Positions 18,053 through 26,834 are shown, counted from the first letter of the stretch. The stretch: 64,000 bases of DNA from Candidatus Mediterraneibacter guildfordensis (GCA_019112735.1 DXIS01000017.1:143897-207896); one strand, 5' to 3'. Notes: generated from the letters alone by a model not told the origin. A program made the numbers and translations.

Positions 18053-18625
18053 ATGGCAGTAAAGAATATTATGATCGTCGGCGTCGGCGGACAGGGAACC
18101 CTGCTCACCAGCCGGATCCTCGGCGGACTTACCATCGCGGCAGGCTATGATGTAAAGCTTTCGGAAGTGCACGGTATGGCGCAGCGCGGCGGAAGCGTGG
18201 TGACATTCGTGCGCTACGGTGACAAAGTGGCGGAGCCGATCGTGGAAGAAGGACAGGCGGACGTCATCATTGCATTCGAGCGTCTGGAAGCGCTCCGGTA
18301 CGCGCATTTCCTTAAAAAAGACGGCGCACTGGTTGTCAATGACTGGCGGATCGACCCGATGCCGGTCGTGATCGGAAACGCGCAGTATCCGGAACATATC
18401 CTTGAGGATCTGGAAAAGGACTATAAAGTATATAAAGTGGATGCGACGGAAGAGTCCCGGAAGCTGGGCAACCCGAAGGTGTTCAACCTGATCGTGCTCG
18501 GCGTTGCGGCGCAGCACATGGACTTTACGAAAGAGCAGTGGTATGAGGTGATCGAGAAGACCGTTCCGCCGAAGACCATCGAGATCAATAAAAAAGCGTT
18601 TGACGTGGGATATAATCTGAAATAG
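18053..18625 (+). CDS. iorB: Indolepyruvate ferredoxin oxidoreductase, beta subunit
   Basis: The 190-residue partner of IorA, the gamma-type domain of 2-oxoacid:ferredoxin oxidoreductases. It begins NIMIVGVGGQGTLLTSRILGG and has EVHGMAQRGGSVVTFVRYG, both family hallmarks. The ATG at 18053 is one base after the iorA stop and lies 8 bases after GGAGG; a GTG at 18044 inside iorA is in frame but less likely. iorA and iorB are clearly translated as a pair. Confidence 0.94.
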   Translation: MAVKNIMIVGVGGQGTLLTSRILGGLTIAAGYDVKLSEVHGMAQRGGSVVTFVRYGDKVAEPIVEEGQADVIIAFERLEALRYAHFLKKDGALVVNDWRIDPMPVVIGNAQYPEHILEDLEKDYKVYKVDATEESRKLGNPKVFNLIVLGVAAQHMDFTKEQWYEVIEKTVPPKTIEINKKAFDVGYNLK

Positions 18626-18660
18626 CTTATAAAATCAAACAGGGAAAGGCGGTGATAACA

Positions 18661-19080
18661 ATGATCAGGCAGATATCCGTTTTTGTGGAAAATCAGCCGG
18701 GTAGCATGATGAATGTAACTTCCGTGCTCAATGAGGCGCATGTGAATATCAGGGCGATCTCTACATTTGACACGCCGGAATTCGGCATTATGCGCCTTGT
18801 GGTAGACGATCCCGTACAGGCGAAGGAAAGTCTGACGAAGGAAGGCTTCGTCACCCGGATCAGCGAGGTGATCGGGGCGGAACTGAAAGATGAGAAGGGC
18901 AACTTAAACCAGATGCTTTCGATCCTTGCCGACGGCGAGATCAATGTCAATTACATCTACTCTTTTGTGATCCGCGAAGGAAAAGCTCCGGTCATGGTAT
19001 TTAGCACAGATGACTATGAGAAAGCGGAAAATGTACTCAGAGCGGCGAATGTAAAGCTCATTGAGGAAGATGAATTATAA
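18661..19080 (+). CDS. Tandem ACT-domain protein, first copy
   Basis: A 139-residue protein made of two ACT domains: residues 1-70 (IRQISVFVENQPGSMMNVTSVLNEAHVNI) and 71-139 (KGNLNQMLSILADGEINVNYIYSF). ACT domains bind amino acids and control metabolic enzymes. No catalytic domain is present. The start at 18661 is preceded by GGCGGTGAT, a near-complete ribosome site; a GTG at 18652 lies within it. Placed between iorB and the second CoA ligase, it probably senses an aromatic amino acid and adjusts this cluster; that role is inferred. Confidence 0.85.
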   Translation: MIRQISVFVENQPGSMMNVTSVLNEAHVNIRAISTFDTPEFGIMRLVVDDPVQAKESLTKEGFVTRISEVIGAELKDEKGNLNQMLSILADGEINVNYIYSFVIREGKAPVMVFSTDDYEKAENVLRAANVKLIEEDEL

Positions 19081-19107
19081 TACATTGATTTAAAGGAGAA
19101 GAAACAA

Positions 19108-20439
19108 ATGGCTGGAGTAGCACTGGAGAACTGGGTGGAGCGCATCCGTGATCCGAAGATCGAGTGTATGAGCAGGGACGAGATGGCGGCCCTGCAGAGC
19201 GAGAGACTGGTAGACGTGGTAAAAAGAGTCTATGAAAATGTGCCTTTCTACCGCAGGAAAATGCAGCAGAGGGGCGTGGAGCCCGGGGATATCAGATCTA
19301 TAGAAGATATTGAGAAGCTTCCGTTTACCACAAAGGAAGACCTGCGGGATAATTATCCTTTCGGACTTCTCGCCATCCCCATGAGTGATGTGGCCCGTGT
19401 GCAGGGTACATCCGGAACGACCGGCAAACTGACCATCGCGCCTTATTCTCAGAAGGATGTGGACGTGTGGGGCGAGTGCGTGGCGCGGAACCTGACCATG
19501 GCCGGGCTTACGAAAGACGATATCATCCATGTATGTTACGGATACGGACTGTTCACCGGAGGAATGGGTCTGGATTACGGCGCAAAAGCGCTGGGCGCCA
19601 CGGCGATCCCCATGTCCGCCGGCAACACGAAGCGTCAGATGATGGTCATGGAGGACCTGGGCGCGACCGCATTTGCGTGTACGCCGTCCTATGCCCTCTA
19701 TCTGGCGGAGTCCATCCAGGAGGCGGGTCTCGTAGACCATATGAAACTGAAAGCCGGGATCCACGGCGCAGAGCCCTGGACGGAGGAGATGCGCAAGAAG
19801 ATCGAAAGCATCCTGAATATCAACTGCTTCGACATCTACGGCCTGTGCGAGATCACCGGTCCGGGCGTGGCTCAGGACTGCATCCACAAGGCTGGGCTTC
19901 ATGTGCATGTGGATTATTTCTATCCGGAAGTCCTCAATCCGGCGACCCATGAGAAATGTGCGGACGGCGAGACAGGAGAGCTTGTATTCACCACCCTTGC
20001 GAAAGAAGCGATGCCGCTTCTCCGCTACCGCACGAAGGACCTGACAAGCATCGATCACAGCCCGTGCGCATGCGGAAGGACCCTTCCGAGGATCTCCAAG
20101 TTCACCGGCAGAACTGACGATATGAAAGTCATCCGCGGCGTCAATGTATTCCCGACCCAGGTTGAGACCGCCCTTCTTTCCATGGGCGGCGTGGTCGCAC
20201 CGCACTACATGATGATCGTTGACCGGGAGAACAACATGGATGTCCTGACCGTCATGGTGGAAGTGGATGAACGGGTATTCTCGGATGAGATCCGTAAACT
20301 GGACGCCCTGAGAACAAAGATCGGGGCGGTGCTCAAACAGGCGCTCGGCGTATCCGTGCGTGTGAAACTGGTAGAGCCGAAGACGATCCAGAGAAGCGAG
20401 GGCAAGGCTGTCCGCGTGATCGACAACAGAGGTCTGTAA
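19108..20439 (+). CDS. Phenylacetate-CoA ligase family protein, second copy
   Basis: A 443-residue PaaK-type ligase, clearly paralogous to the gene at 14994 but diverged. It carries QGTSGTTGKLTIAPYS, YGLCEITGPGVAQDC, LLRYRTKDLTSI and the C-terminal lysine in RSEGKAVRVIDNR, so all expected catalytic elements are there. AAGGAG lies 9-10 bases before the ATG. An ACT protein precedes it and another follows 17 bases later. Two ligases suggest two aryl-acid substrates (for example phenyl- and indoleacetate), but which takes which cannot be told from sequence. Confidence 0.9.
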   Translation: MAGVALENWVERIRDPKIECMSRDEMAALQSERLVDVVKRVYENVPFYRRKMQQRGVEPGDIRSIEDIEKLPFTTKEDLRDNYPFGLLAIPMSDVARVQGTSGTTGKLTIAPYSQKDVDVWGECVARNLTMAGLTKDDIIHVCYGYGLFTGGMGLDYGAKALGATAIPMSAGNTKRQMMVMEDLGATAFACTPSYALYLAESIQEAGLVDHMKLKAGIHGAEPWTEEMRKKIESILNINCFDIYGLCEITGPGVAQDCIHKAGLHVHVDYFYPEVLNPATHEKCADGETGELVFTTLAKEAMPLLRYRTKDLTSIDHSPCACGRTLPRISKFTGRTDDMKVIRGVNVFPTQVETALLSMGGVVAPHYMMIVDRENNMDVLTVMVEVDERVFSDEIRKLDALRTKIGAVLKQALGVSVRVKLVEPKTIQRSEGKAVRVIDNRGL

Positions 20440-20456
20440 GACAGGAGGTAGATATT

Positions 20457-20900
20457 ATGGGAATTACGATTCAGCAGTTATCTGTATTTCTTGAGAACCG
20501 CGAAGGACGGCTCGACGAGGTGCTTTCTGTTCTTGCGTGGAATGATGTGAATATCGTGGCGTTAAGCCTGGCGGATACGACGGAGTACGGCATGCTCCGC
20601 ATGATCGTATCGGATCCGAACAAAGGAAAAGCGGTGCTCAAAGAAAACGGCATCACCGCCATGCTCACCGACGTGGTGGCGCTGCGTGTGCCGCACGAGA
20701 CCGGCTCCTTAAGCCGCGCCATGCATCAGATCGTGGAAGGCGAGGTCAATATCGAATATATGTACGCCTTCGCGAACGGCGTTGACGCGTCGGCTGTCCT
20801 GAAGTGCGATGACCCGGCAAGGGTTGTGGACATTTTAAGAGGCAGCGGATTCGACGTATGGGAAGCGCCGGAGGCCTATGTATCGAACATTAAGATCTGA
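20457..20900 (+). CDS. Tandem ACT-domain protein, second copy
   Basis: A 147-residue protein with two ACT domains, TIQQLSVFLENREGRLDEVLSVLAWNDVNIVAL at the start and TGSLSRAMHQIVEGEVNIEYMYAF in the second half. It is the counterpart of the 18661 protein. AGGAGG lies upstream. It ends the cluster: a strong terminator follows 21 bases downstream. Likely an amino-acid sensor for the ligase or oxidoreductase; inferred from position only. Confidence 0.85.
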   Translation: MGITIQQLSVFLENREGRLDEVLSVLAWNDVNIVALSLADTTEYGMLRMIVSDPNKGKAVLKENGITAMLTDVVALRVPHETGSLSRAMHQIVEGEVNIEYMYAFANGVDASAVLKCDDPARVVDILRGSGFDVWEAPEAYVSNIKI

Positions 20901-20920
20901 TCAGAAATCAGACAATAAAG

Positions 20921-20964
20921 AAACGCCCGTATCAGTCTTCCGGCTGACGGGCGTTTGCTTTTTT
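20921..20964. terminator. Terminator between the aromatic-acid cluster and csp
   Basis: AAACGCCCGT (20921-20930) pairs with ACGGGCGTTT (20947-20956) and is followed by GCTTTTTT. Read on the - strand the same stem is followed by CTTTATTG, so it may also catch transcripts of the convergent csp gene. Confidence 0.9.
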
Positions 20965-21036
20965 AATCTGTTTTTCTGTAATGCTTTTTAATATAAATCT
21001 AGTCGGTTATATATTAAAAGGTACATAAAAATCTGA

Positions 21037-21234
21037 TTAAAGTTTTACGACGTTTGTTGCCTGCGGTCCTTTCGCGCCTTCTGTCACTTCGAATTCGACA
21101 GCCTGGCCTTCCTCCAGTGTCTTGAACCCATCCATAACAAGTCCTGAGTAGTGTACGAAGATATCGTTGCCCTCAGAATCGGAGATGAATCCATAGCCTT
21201 TCTGGTTGTTAAACCACTTAACTGTACCTGTCAT
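21037..21234 (-). CDS. Cold-shock protein, CspA family
   Basis: A 65-residue single cold-shock domain that binds single-stranded RNA and DNA. It begins [16 protein letters not shown] and has [10 protein letters not shown], the RNP1 and RNP2 motifs. The start at 21234 has GGAGGG about 7 bases upstream; a longer in-frame reading would add residues not found in the family. The predicted transcript leader is about 63 bases. The gene points against its neighbours and converges on the terminator at 20921. Confidence 0.95.
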   Translation of the reverse strand: MTGTVKWFNNQKGYGFISDSEGNDIFVHYSGLVMDGFKTLEEGQAVEFEVTEGAKGPQATNVVKL

Positions 21235-21303
21235 TGTGTTACCCTCCATTAAGAATAAATAAATAAGTTGCTGTATGGTCCTTGGCGGATCCAATACTGC
21301 CTC

Positions 21304-21332
21304 AGTGTAGCATGTTTAACAATCAAAGTCAA
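21304..21332 (-). promoter_or_regulatory. Promoter of csp
   Basis: On the - strand, TTGACT (21332-21327) and TACACT (21309-21304) are 17 bases apart. The resulting leader of about 63 bases before the ATG is rich in A and T near the ribosome site. Confidence 0.8.
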
Positions 21333-21379
21333 CGCGATTCTTGTCGATTTCGTAAAATTATACAAAAGTTTACCGGAAG

Positions 21380-21408
21380 TTGTAATCCGGCCTGTTTCTG
21401 ATTAAAAT
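21380..21408 (+). promoter_or_regulatory. Putative promoter of cysK
   Basis: TTGTAA (21380-21385) and TAAAAT (21403-21408) are 17 bases apart, 41 bases before the cysK start. I see no T-box or SAM riboswitch in the 214 bases between csp and cysK. Confidence 0.6.
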
Positions 21409-21448
21409 AATAGGAAAAGCCATAATGTGAAGAGAGGAGAATGAAGAT

Positions 21449-22375
21449 ATGAAGATATATGGAAGCGTAACCGAACTGATCGGCAGGACGCCGCTCCTGG
21501 AAGTGAAGAATCTGGAGCGGGACCTGGATCTGAAAGCCAGAGTCCTGGTGAAGCTTGAATATTTTAATCCGGCTGGGAGCGTGAAGGACCGCGCGGCGCT
21601 GAGCATGATCGAGGATGCGGAAGAAAAGGGACGGATCCGGCCGGGCGCGACGCTCATCGAGCCGACCAGCGGCAACACCGGGATCGGGCTGGCATCCGTG
21701 GCTGCGTCAAAAGGATATAAAACCATCTTTGTTATGCCGGAGACCATGAGCATCGAGCGCAGGAAGCTCCTGCTGGGATACGGCGCGCAGATCGTGCTGA
21801 CGGAGGGCGCAAAAGGCATGAAGGGCGCCATCGAAAAAGCCGAAGAGCTGGAGAAAGAGATGGAGAATGCAGTCATCCTCGGGCAGTTTGTGAATCCGGC
21901 CAATCCGGACGCCCATTACCGGACGACCGGTCCGGAGATCTGGGAGGACACCGACGGAGCCGTTGACATTTTCATCGCGGGTGCAGGGACCGGCGGCACG
22001 GTGACCGGTACCGGAAGATATCTGAAAGAGAAGAAACCGGGCGTGAAAGTGATCGCGGCCGAGCCGGCAAAATCCCCGGTCCTCTCCGGCGGCAAGCCGG
22101 GTCCCCACGGTCTGCAGGGGATCGGAGCGGGATTCATACCTGAGATCCTGGATACAGAGATCTATGATTCCATCAGCCGCGTGACCGAAGAGGAAGCCTA
22201 CGCGGCGTCAAAGCTCCTGGCCACAAGAGAAGGGATCCTGACCGGGATCACTTCCGGTGCGGCGCTCCACACGGCGCTTATGGAAGCCCGGAAACCGGAG
22301 AACGAAGGGAAGCTGATCGTCGCCCTGCTCCCGGACACGGGCGAACGGTATCTCTCCACCCCGCTTTTTGACTGA
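21449..22375 (+). CDS. cysK: Cysteine synthase A (O-acetylserine thiol-lyase)
   Basis: CysK makes cysteine from O-acetylserine and sulfide with PLP. The 308-residue protein has the PLP lysine in NPAGSVKDRAAL, the substrate loop EPTSGNTGIGLA, the phosphate-binding GAGTGGTVTGTGRYL, and GITSGAA near the end. GAGGAG precedes the ATG. CysE, which supplies O-acetylserine, is encoded 14 kb away at 35137 beside cysS. The gene has its own promoter and stands alone. Confidence 0.95.
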   Translation: MKIYGSVTELIGRTPLLEVKNLERDLDLKARVLVKLEYFNPAGSVKDRAALSMIEDAEEKGRIRPGATLIEPTSGNTGIGLASVAASKGYKTIFVMPETMSIERRKLLLGYGAQIVLTEGAKGMKGAIEKAEELEKEMENAVILGQFVNPANPDAHYRTTGPEIWEDTDGAVDIFIAGAGTGGTVTGTGRYLKEKKPGVKVIAAEPAKSPVLSGGKPGPHGLQGIGAGFIPEILDTEIYDSISRVTEEEAYAASKLLATREGILTGITSGAALHTALMEARKPENEGKLIVALLPDTGERYLSTPLFD

Positions 22376-22392
22376 GCCTTACCAATCTGTAA

Positions 22393-22421
22393 TTGAAAAT
22401 TATGACAATGTGTTATATACT
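22393..22421 (+). promoter_or_regulatory. Promoter of ptsH-ptsI
   Basis: TTGAAA (22393-22398) and TATACT (22416-22421) are separated by 17 bases, 35 bases before the HPr start. Confidence 0.8.
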
Positions 22422-22456
22422 AGTTGGAGAATGAAAATCAAAGGAGGAACCTGGAA

Positions 22457-22714
22457 ATGAAAGAGTTCAAATATGTGATCACAGACCCGGAGGGAATCCA
22501 CGCAAGACCGGCCGGTATCCTCGTAAAACAGGCGGCAGGCTATCAGTCATCCGTTAAGATCGCAAAAGGTGAGAAGAGCGCGGACGCGAAGAGGATCTTC
22601 GGCGTTATGGGCCTCGGCGTAAAGACAGGCGAGGAAGTTACGATCACAGTGGAAGGTGCAGACGAAGATACAGCAGCTGCAGAACTGGAGACATTCTTCA
22701 AGGAGAATTTATAA
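22457..22714 (+). CDS. ptsH: Phosphocarrier protein HPr with Arg in place of Ser46
   Basis: HPr passes phosphate from enzyme I to the sugar-specific PTS enzymes and here probably to DhaM. The 85-residue protein has the catalytic His15 in EGIHARPAG. The usual regulatory serine of Gram-positive HPr (Ser46 in KSIMGVMSLG) reads KRIFGVMGLG: residue 46 is Arg and Ser52 is Gly. HPr kinase/CcpA control through P-Ser-HPr should therefore not work with this copy. The ATG at 22457 follows AAAGGAGG by 8 bases; an earlier in-frame ATG at 22424 lies just after the -10 box and would add 11 non-family residues. ptsI follows. Confidence 0.95.
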   Translation: MKEFKYVITDPEGIHARPAGILVKQAAGYQSSVKIAKGEKSADAKRIFGVMGLGVKTGEEVTITVEGADEDTAAAELETFFKENL

Positions 22715-22744
22715 ATCAGGTCAGGTAAGGAGATTTGATCGGTT

Positions 22745-24367
22745 ATGATTACGATTAGCGGTAAAAGTGTATTCGGCGGTGTATCGATCGGCAAGATCCT
22801 GTTCTATCAGAGAAATGACAAAGTGATCAAGAGAGAGCACGTCGATGATGTGGATGCAGAGTGGAAGCGATTCCAGGATGCAAAAGACCAGGCGGTGGAG
22901 CAGCTCAAAGGCCTTTATGAAAAAGCCCTGGAAGATGTGGGCGAGGCCAATGCCATGATCTTCGAGATCCATCAGATGATGCTGGAGGATCTTGATTATC
23001 TTGAGTCCATTGAAAATATCATCCGCACCCAGGAAGTCAATGCAGAGTATGCAGTCGCTACGACGGCGGACAACTTTGCGGCGATGTTCTCCGCGATGGA
23101 TGACGCATATATGCAGGGGCGTGCGGCCGATGTGAAAGATGTGTCCGAGCGTGTCCTTAATATCTTAAGCGGTGCGGACACCGGCCTTCAGGAAATGAAT
23201 GAGCCCTGCATCATCGCGGCGGACGATCTGGCGCCCAGCGAGACGGTGCAGCTTGACAAGAGCAAGGTGCTCGGCTTCGCGACCATGTACGGGTCATCCA
23301 ATTCCCACACGGCGATCCTGGCCCGCACCATGAATATCCCGGCCGTGATCGGCCTGGGAGAGGACCTGAAAGAAGAATACAATGGGAAAGACGCGATCAT
23401 CGACGGATTCACCGGAACCCTCTACATCGAGCCGGATGAAGAGACGATGAAGGCGATGCAGGAGAAACGGGCGAAGGATCTGGAACAGAGAGCCCTTCTG
23501 GAGCAGCTTAAAGGCAAGGAAAATGTCACGAAGAGCGGACAGAAGATCAATGTCTACGCCAATATCGGCAATGTGTCCGATCTTGGCGCCGTACTTAAAA
23601 ACGATGCCGGCGGCATCGGACTCTTCCGGAGCGAATTCCTCTATCTTGAGAATTCTGATTTCCCGGCGGAAGAGCAGCAGTTCGCCGTATATAAGAAAGT
23701 GGCGGAGAGCATGGCCGGCAAGAAGGTCATCATCCGTACCCTCGATATCGGAGCGGACAAGCAGGTGGATTATTTCGGGCTTGACAAAGAAGAGAACCCG
23801 GCGCTCGGTTACCGTGCGATCCGGATCTGCCTGACAAGGCCGGAGATCTTCAAGACACAGCTCCGCGCCCTCTACCGTGCGGCGGTATTCGGGAACATTT
23901 CCATTATGTTCCCGATGATCATCTCTGTAAAAGAAGTGCAGAAGATCAAAGAGATCATTGGCGAGGTGAAAGAAGAGCTGAAGAGCGAAGGCATCCCGTA
24001 TAAAGAGGATGTGGAACTGGGCATCATGATCGAGACCCCGGCGTCCGTTATGGTCAGCCGCGAACTGGCGAAGGAAGTTGATTTCTTCAGCGTCGGAACG
24101 AACGATCTGACTCAGTATACACTGGCCATCGACCGCCAGAATTCCAAACTCGATGAGTTCTATGACCCGCATCATCCGGCGGTACTGCGGATGATCCAGA
24201 TGGCGGCCGAGAGCGCGCACGCGGAAGGCGCCTGGATCGGCATCTGCGGCGAGCTCGGAGCAGATCTGGAGCTTACGGAAGAGTTCCTGAAGATGGGACT
24301 GGATGAACTGTCCGTATCCCCGTCCATGGTGCTTCCGCTGAGGAACCGGATCAGACAGTGTGAGTAG
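22745..24367 (+). CDS. ptsI: Phosphoenolpyruvate-protein phosphotransferase, enzyme I
   Basis: Enzyme I takes phosphate from PEP to its own histidine and then to HPr. The 540-residue protein has the phospho-histidine loop GSSNSHTAILARTMNIPAV, the PEP-binding NDAGGIGLFRSEFLY, SVGTNDLTQYTLAIDR, and the active-site cysteine in GICGELGAD. Length is a little below the usual 570 but no domain is missing. It is 30 bases from ptsH and ends at a terminator at 24406. Confidence 0.97.
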   Translation: MITISGKSVFGGVSIGKILFYQRNDKVIKREHVDDVDAEWKRFQDAKDQAVEQLKGLYEKALEDVGEANAMIFEIHQMMLEDLDYLESIENIIRTQEVNAEYAVATTADNFAAMFSAMDDAYMQGRAADVKDVSERVLNILSGADTGLQEMNEPCIIAADDLAPSETVQLDKSKVLGFATMYGSSNSHTAILARTMNIPAVIGLGEDLKEEYNGKDAIIDGFTGTLYIEPDEETMKAMQEKRAKDLEQRALLEQLKGKENVTKSGQKINVYANIGNVSDLGAVLKNDAGGIGLFRSEFLYLENSDFPAEEQQFAVYKKVAESMAGKKVIIRTLDIGADKQVDYFGLDKEENPALGYRAIRICLTRPEIFKTQLRALYRAAVFGNISIMFPMIISVKEVQKIKEIIGEVKEELKSEGIPYKEDVELGIMIETPASVMVSRELAKEVDFFSVGTNDLTQYTLAIDRQNSKLDEFYDPHHPAVLRMIQMAAESAHAEGAWIGICGELGADLELTEEFLKMGLDELSVSPSMVLPLRNRIRQCE

Positions 24368-24405
24368 GATTGAATTGGAAATCAGATCCAATATAGGTAA
24401 TTTTC

Positions 24406-24445
24406 ATACAGCAGACAGAGGTTGAACCCCGGTCTGCTGTATTTT
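24406..24445 (+). terminator. Terminator after ptsI
   Basis: ATACAGCAGAC (24406-24416) pairs with GTCTGCTGTAT (24432-24442), an 11-bp stem followed by TTT. Confidence 0.75.
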
Positions 24446-24473
24446 ATGATTATATTCAGATGGTGAGCAGCAA

Positions 24474-26834
24474 GTGGGATCAGAAAATGAAAAGACGATC
24501 CGCATCTCAGTCCGGAACCTTGTGGAATTCATTCTGAGAAGCGGGGATATTGACAATCGTACATCCGGCGGCATGGAGCGGGAAGCGATGCTCATGGGCG
24601 GCCGTCTCCACCGGAAGATCCAGCGCAGCATGGGGTCGGACTATCACGCGGAAGTCCCGATGAAGATACAGGTGCCCTGCGACGGATTCACGATCCAGGT
24701 GGAAGGCCGGGCGGACGGCGTCATTATCCATGAAAAAGAGAAAGAAAATGAAGTGCTGATCGATGAGATCAAAGGCGTGCTCCGGGACCTGGAGCGGATC
24801 GAAAAACCGGTTCCGGTGCATCTTGCACAGGCGAAATGTTATGCGTACATCTATGCAGTGCAGAACAGCCTGAAAAGGATCAAAGTGCAGATGACCTACT
24901 GTCATCTTGACACAGAGGAGATCCGGAGATTTACAGAAGAATACACCCTGGAAGAACTGGAACAGTGGTTCGGGGATCTGACCGGACAGTATGAGAAATG
25001 GGCCCGGTTCCAGATCGAATGGGCGAAGAAGCGGGACGCCTCGATCCGGGCCTGTGAATTCCCTTTTTCCTACCGGACCGGGCAGAAGGATGTGGCGGCT
25101 GCCGTGTACCGCACGATCCTCCGGAAAAAGAAGCTTTTCATCCAGGCGCCCACCGGCGTCGGCAAGACCATCTCCACTGTGTTCCCTGTGGTGAAGGCTG
25201 TGGGCGAGGGGCTGGGCGACAAGATCTTTTACCTGACCGCCAAGACCATCGCAAGGACCGCGGCGGAGCAGGCCTTCCGGACGATGCAGGAGCAGGGACT
25301 CCAGATGAAGGTGATCACCCTTACGGCGAAGGAGAAGATCTGTTTCTGCGATGATGCGGTATGCAATCCGGATGCCTGTCCCTACGCAAAAGGTCATTTT
25401 GACCGGGTGAACGACGCGGTCTATGACATGCTCATGAGCGGGGACGAGATCAGCCGGCCGGTCATTGAGGCGCAGGCGGAGAGATTCCGGGTCTGTCCCT
25501 TTGAACTGTCGCTGGATATATCCACCTGGGTTGACGCCGTGATCTGTGATTACAATTATGTGTTTGATCCGAATGCCCATCTGAAACGGTTTTTCTCTGA
25601 GGGCGGCAGCGGAAATTATATATTCCTCATCGACGAGGCCCACAATCTGGTGGAACGCGGGCGGGAGATGTACAGCGCGGCGCTGTATAAGGAAGATTTC
25701 CTGGAACTGAGGAAAGAAGTCCGGATCCTGGACGGAAAGCTGGCGAGACGGCTTGGGGACATCAATAAGCTGTTCCTGGAACTGAAGCGGGAATGTGAAG
25801 ACTACCAGATCCTTGGCAGCGTGTCGCACATTGCGCTCAAATTGATGAATCTCCTGACGGAAATGGAACGGGTCATGGAAGAGTCGGTCGATGAAGAACT
25901 GAGGGAGAAGATCCTGAACCTGTATTTCCAGGTGCGGTCCTTTGTCAATATCCATGATGAGATGGATGAAAACTATGTGATCTATTCCGAACTGGAGGAG
26001 AACGGGCGCTTTAAGGTGAGGCTGTTCTGCGTCAATCCGGCGACGAATCTCCAGAATTATCTGGAATACGGTTCGGGTACGGTCTTCTTTTCAGCCACGC
26101 TGCTTCCGATCCATTATTATAAGAGTCTTCTGTCCGTTGAGAAAGATGACTATGCGATCTACGCCCAGTCCCCGTTCCCGCGGGAAAATATGCTCCTGAT
26201 ACAGGGGGCGGACGTGACGACCCGGTATACCATGCGTGATGAAGGGATGTTCCGGCGGATCGCAGGATATATCCGCACGGCGGTCAGCGGGAAGAAGGGA
26301 AATTATATGATCTTTTTCCCGTCCTACCGGTTCCTTGAAAATGTATATGAGGCTTTTCTCGATATGGGGCCGGATGTGGATCTGATCGTACAGTCCCAGA
26401 ATATGCGGGAACATGAAAAGGAAGATTTCCTGGCGGAATTTGAGCAGGAGCGGGAGAGGCCGCTGGCCGCATTTTGCGTGATGGGCGGCGTGTTCTCCGA
26501 GGGGATCGATCTCACGGATGATCGGCTCATCGGGGCGGTTGTGGTCGGGACCGGCCTGCCCCAGGTGTGTACGGACCGGGAGATCATAAAAGGATATTTT
26601 GAAGCCAGGGGAATGGACGGATTTTCGTATGCCTACCTCTATCCGGGTATGAACAAAGTGCTCCAGTCAGCGGGAAGAGTGATCCGGACAGAGACGGACC
26701 GGGGGATCGTCCTGCTCCTTGACTCCCGTTTCTCGGGCAGCCGGTACCGGGAGATCTTCCCGAGAGAATGGGCGGACTGCCGGATCTGTACCGCGTCCAC
26801 CCTGAAAGATCAGATTGAATCGTTCTGGAAATAG
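24474..26834 (+). CDS. PD-(D/E)XK nuclease domain fused to XPD/DinG-family helicase
   Basis: A 786-residue protein in two parts. Residues 1-190 look like a Cas4/RecB-type nuclease: His46 in GGRLHRKIQ, Asp81 in EGRADGVI, the DEIK motif at 97-100 and QAKCY (Q-x3-Y) at 119-123. The remainder is a superfamily 2 helicase of the DinG/XPD type: APTGVGKT (Walker A, near 226), a cysteine group C-F-C-x4-C-x4-C near 289-303 placed as the XPD iron-sulfur cluster, IDEAHNL near 385, and GVFSEGIDLTDDRLIG with QSAGRVIRTETDRG at the end. The start is a GTG after a GGTGAG site. Its 3' end overlaps the convergent LysR gene by 25 bases. Likely DNA repair or structured-DNA processing; partner and substrate unknown. 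Confidence 0.87.
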   Translation: MGSENEKTIRISVRNLVEFILRSGDIDNRTSGGMEREAMLMGGRLHRKIQRSMGSDYHAEVPMKIQVPCDGFTIQVEGRADGVIIHEKEKENEVLIDEIKGVLRDLERIEKPVPVHLAQAKCYAYIYAVQNSLKRIKVQMTYCHLDTEEIRRFTEEYTLEELEQWFGDLTGQYEKWARFQIEWAKKRDASIRACEFPFSYRTGQKDVAAAVYRTILRKKKLFIQAPTGVGKTISTVFPVVKAVGEGLGDKIFYLTAKTIARTAAEQAFRTMQEQGLQMKVITLTAKEKICFCDDAVCNPDACPYAKGHFDRVNDAVYDMLMSGDEISRPVIEAQAERFRVCPFELSLDISTWVDAVICDYNYVFDPNAHLKRFFSEGGSGNYIFLIDEAHNLVERGREMYSAALYKEDFLELRKEVRILDGKLARRLGDINKLFLELKRECEDYQILGSVSHIALKLMNLLTEMERVMEESVDEELREKILNLYFQVRSFVNIHDEMDENYVIYSELEENGRFKVRLFCVNPATNLQNYLEYGSGTVFFSATLLPIHYYKSLLSVEKDDYAIYAQSPFPRENMLLIQGADVTTRYTMRDEGMFRRIAGYIRTAVSGKKGNYMIFFPSYRFLENVYEAFLDMGPDVDLIVQSQNMREHEKEDFLAEFEQERERPLAAFCVMGGVFSEGIDLTDDRLIGAVVVGTGLPQVCTDREIIKGYFEARGMDGFSYAYLYPGMNKVLQSAGRVIRTETDRGIVLLLDSRFSGSRYREIFPREWADCRICTASTLKDQIESFWK

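Noticed and set aside
20984..21020. A/T-rich inverted repeat (CTTTTTAATATAA ... TTATATATTAAAAG) downstream of csp
   Set aside because: The arms pair imperfectly and A/T-rich runs make such matches common by chance; the GC-rich hairpin at 20921 explains termination.
24507..25955. Open frame of 482 codons on the - strand across the nuclease-helicase gene
   Set aside because: Antisense shadow of a gene with clear motifs; no start signal and a composition rich in His, Arg and Leu typical of shadows.
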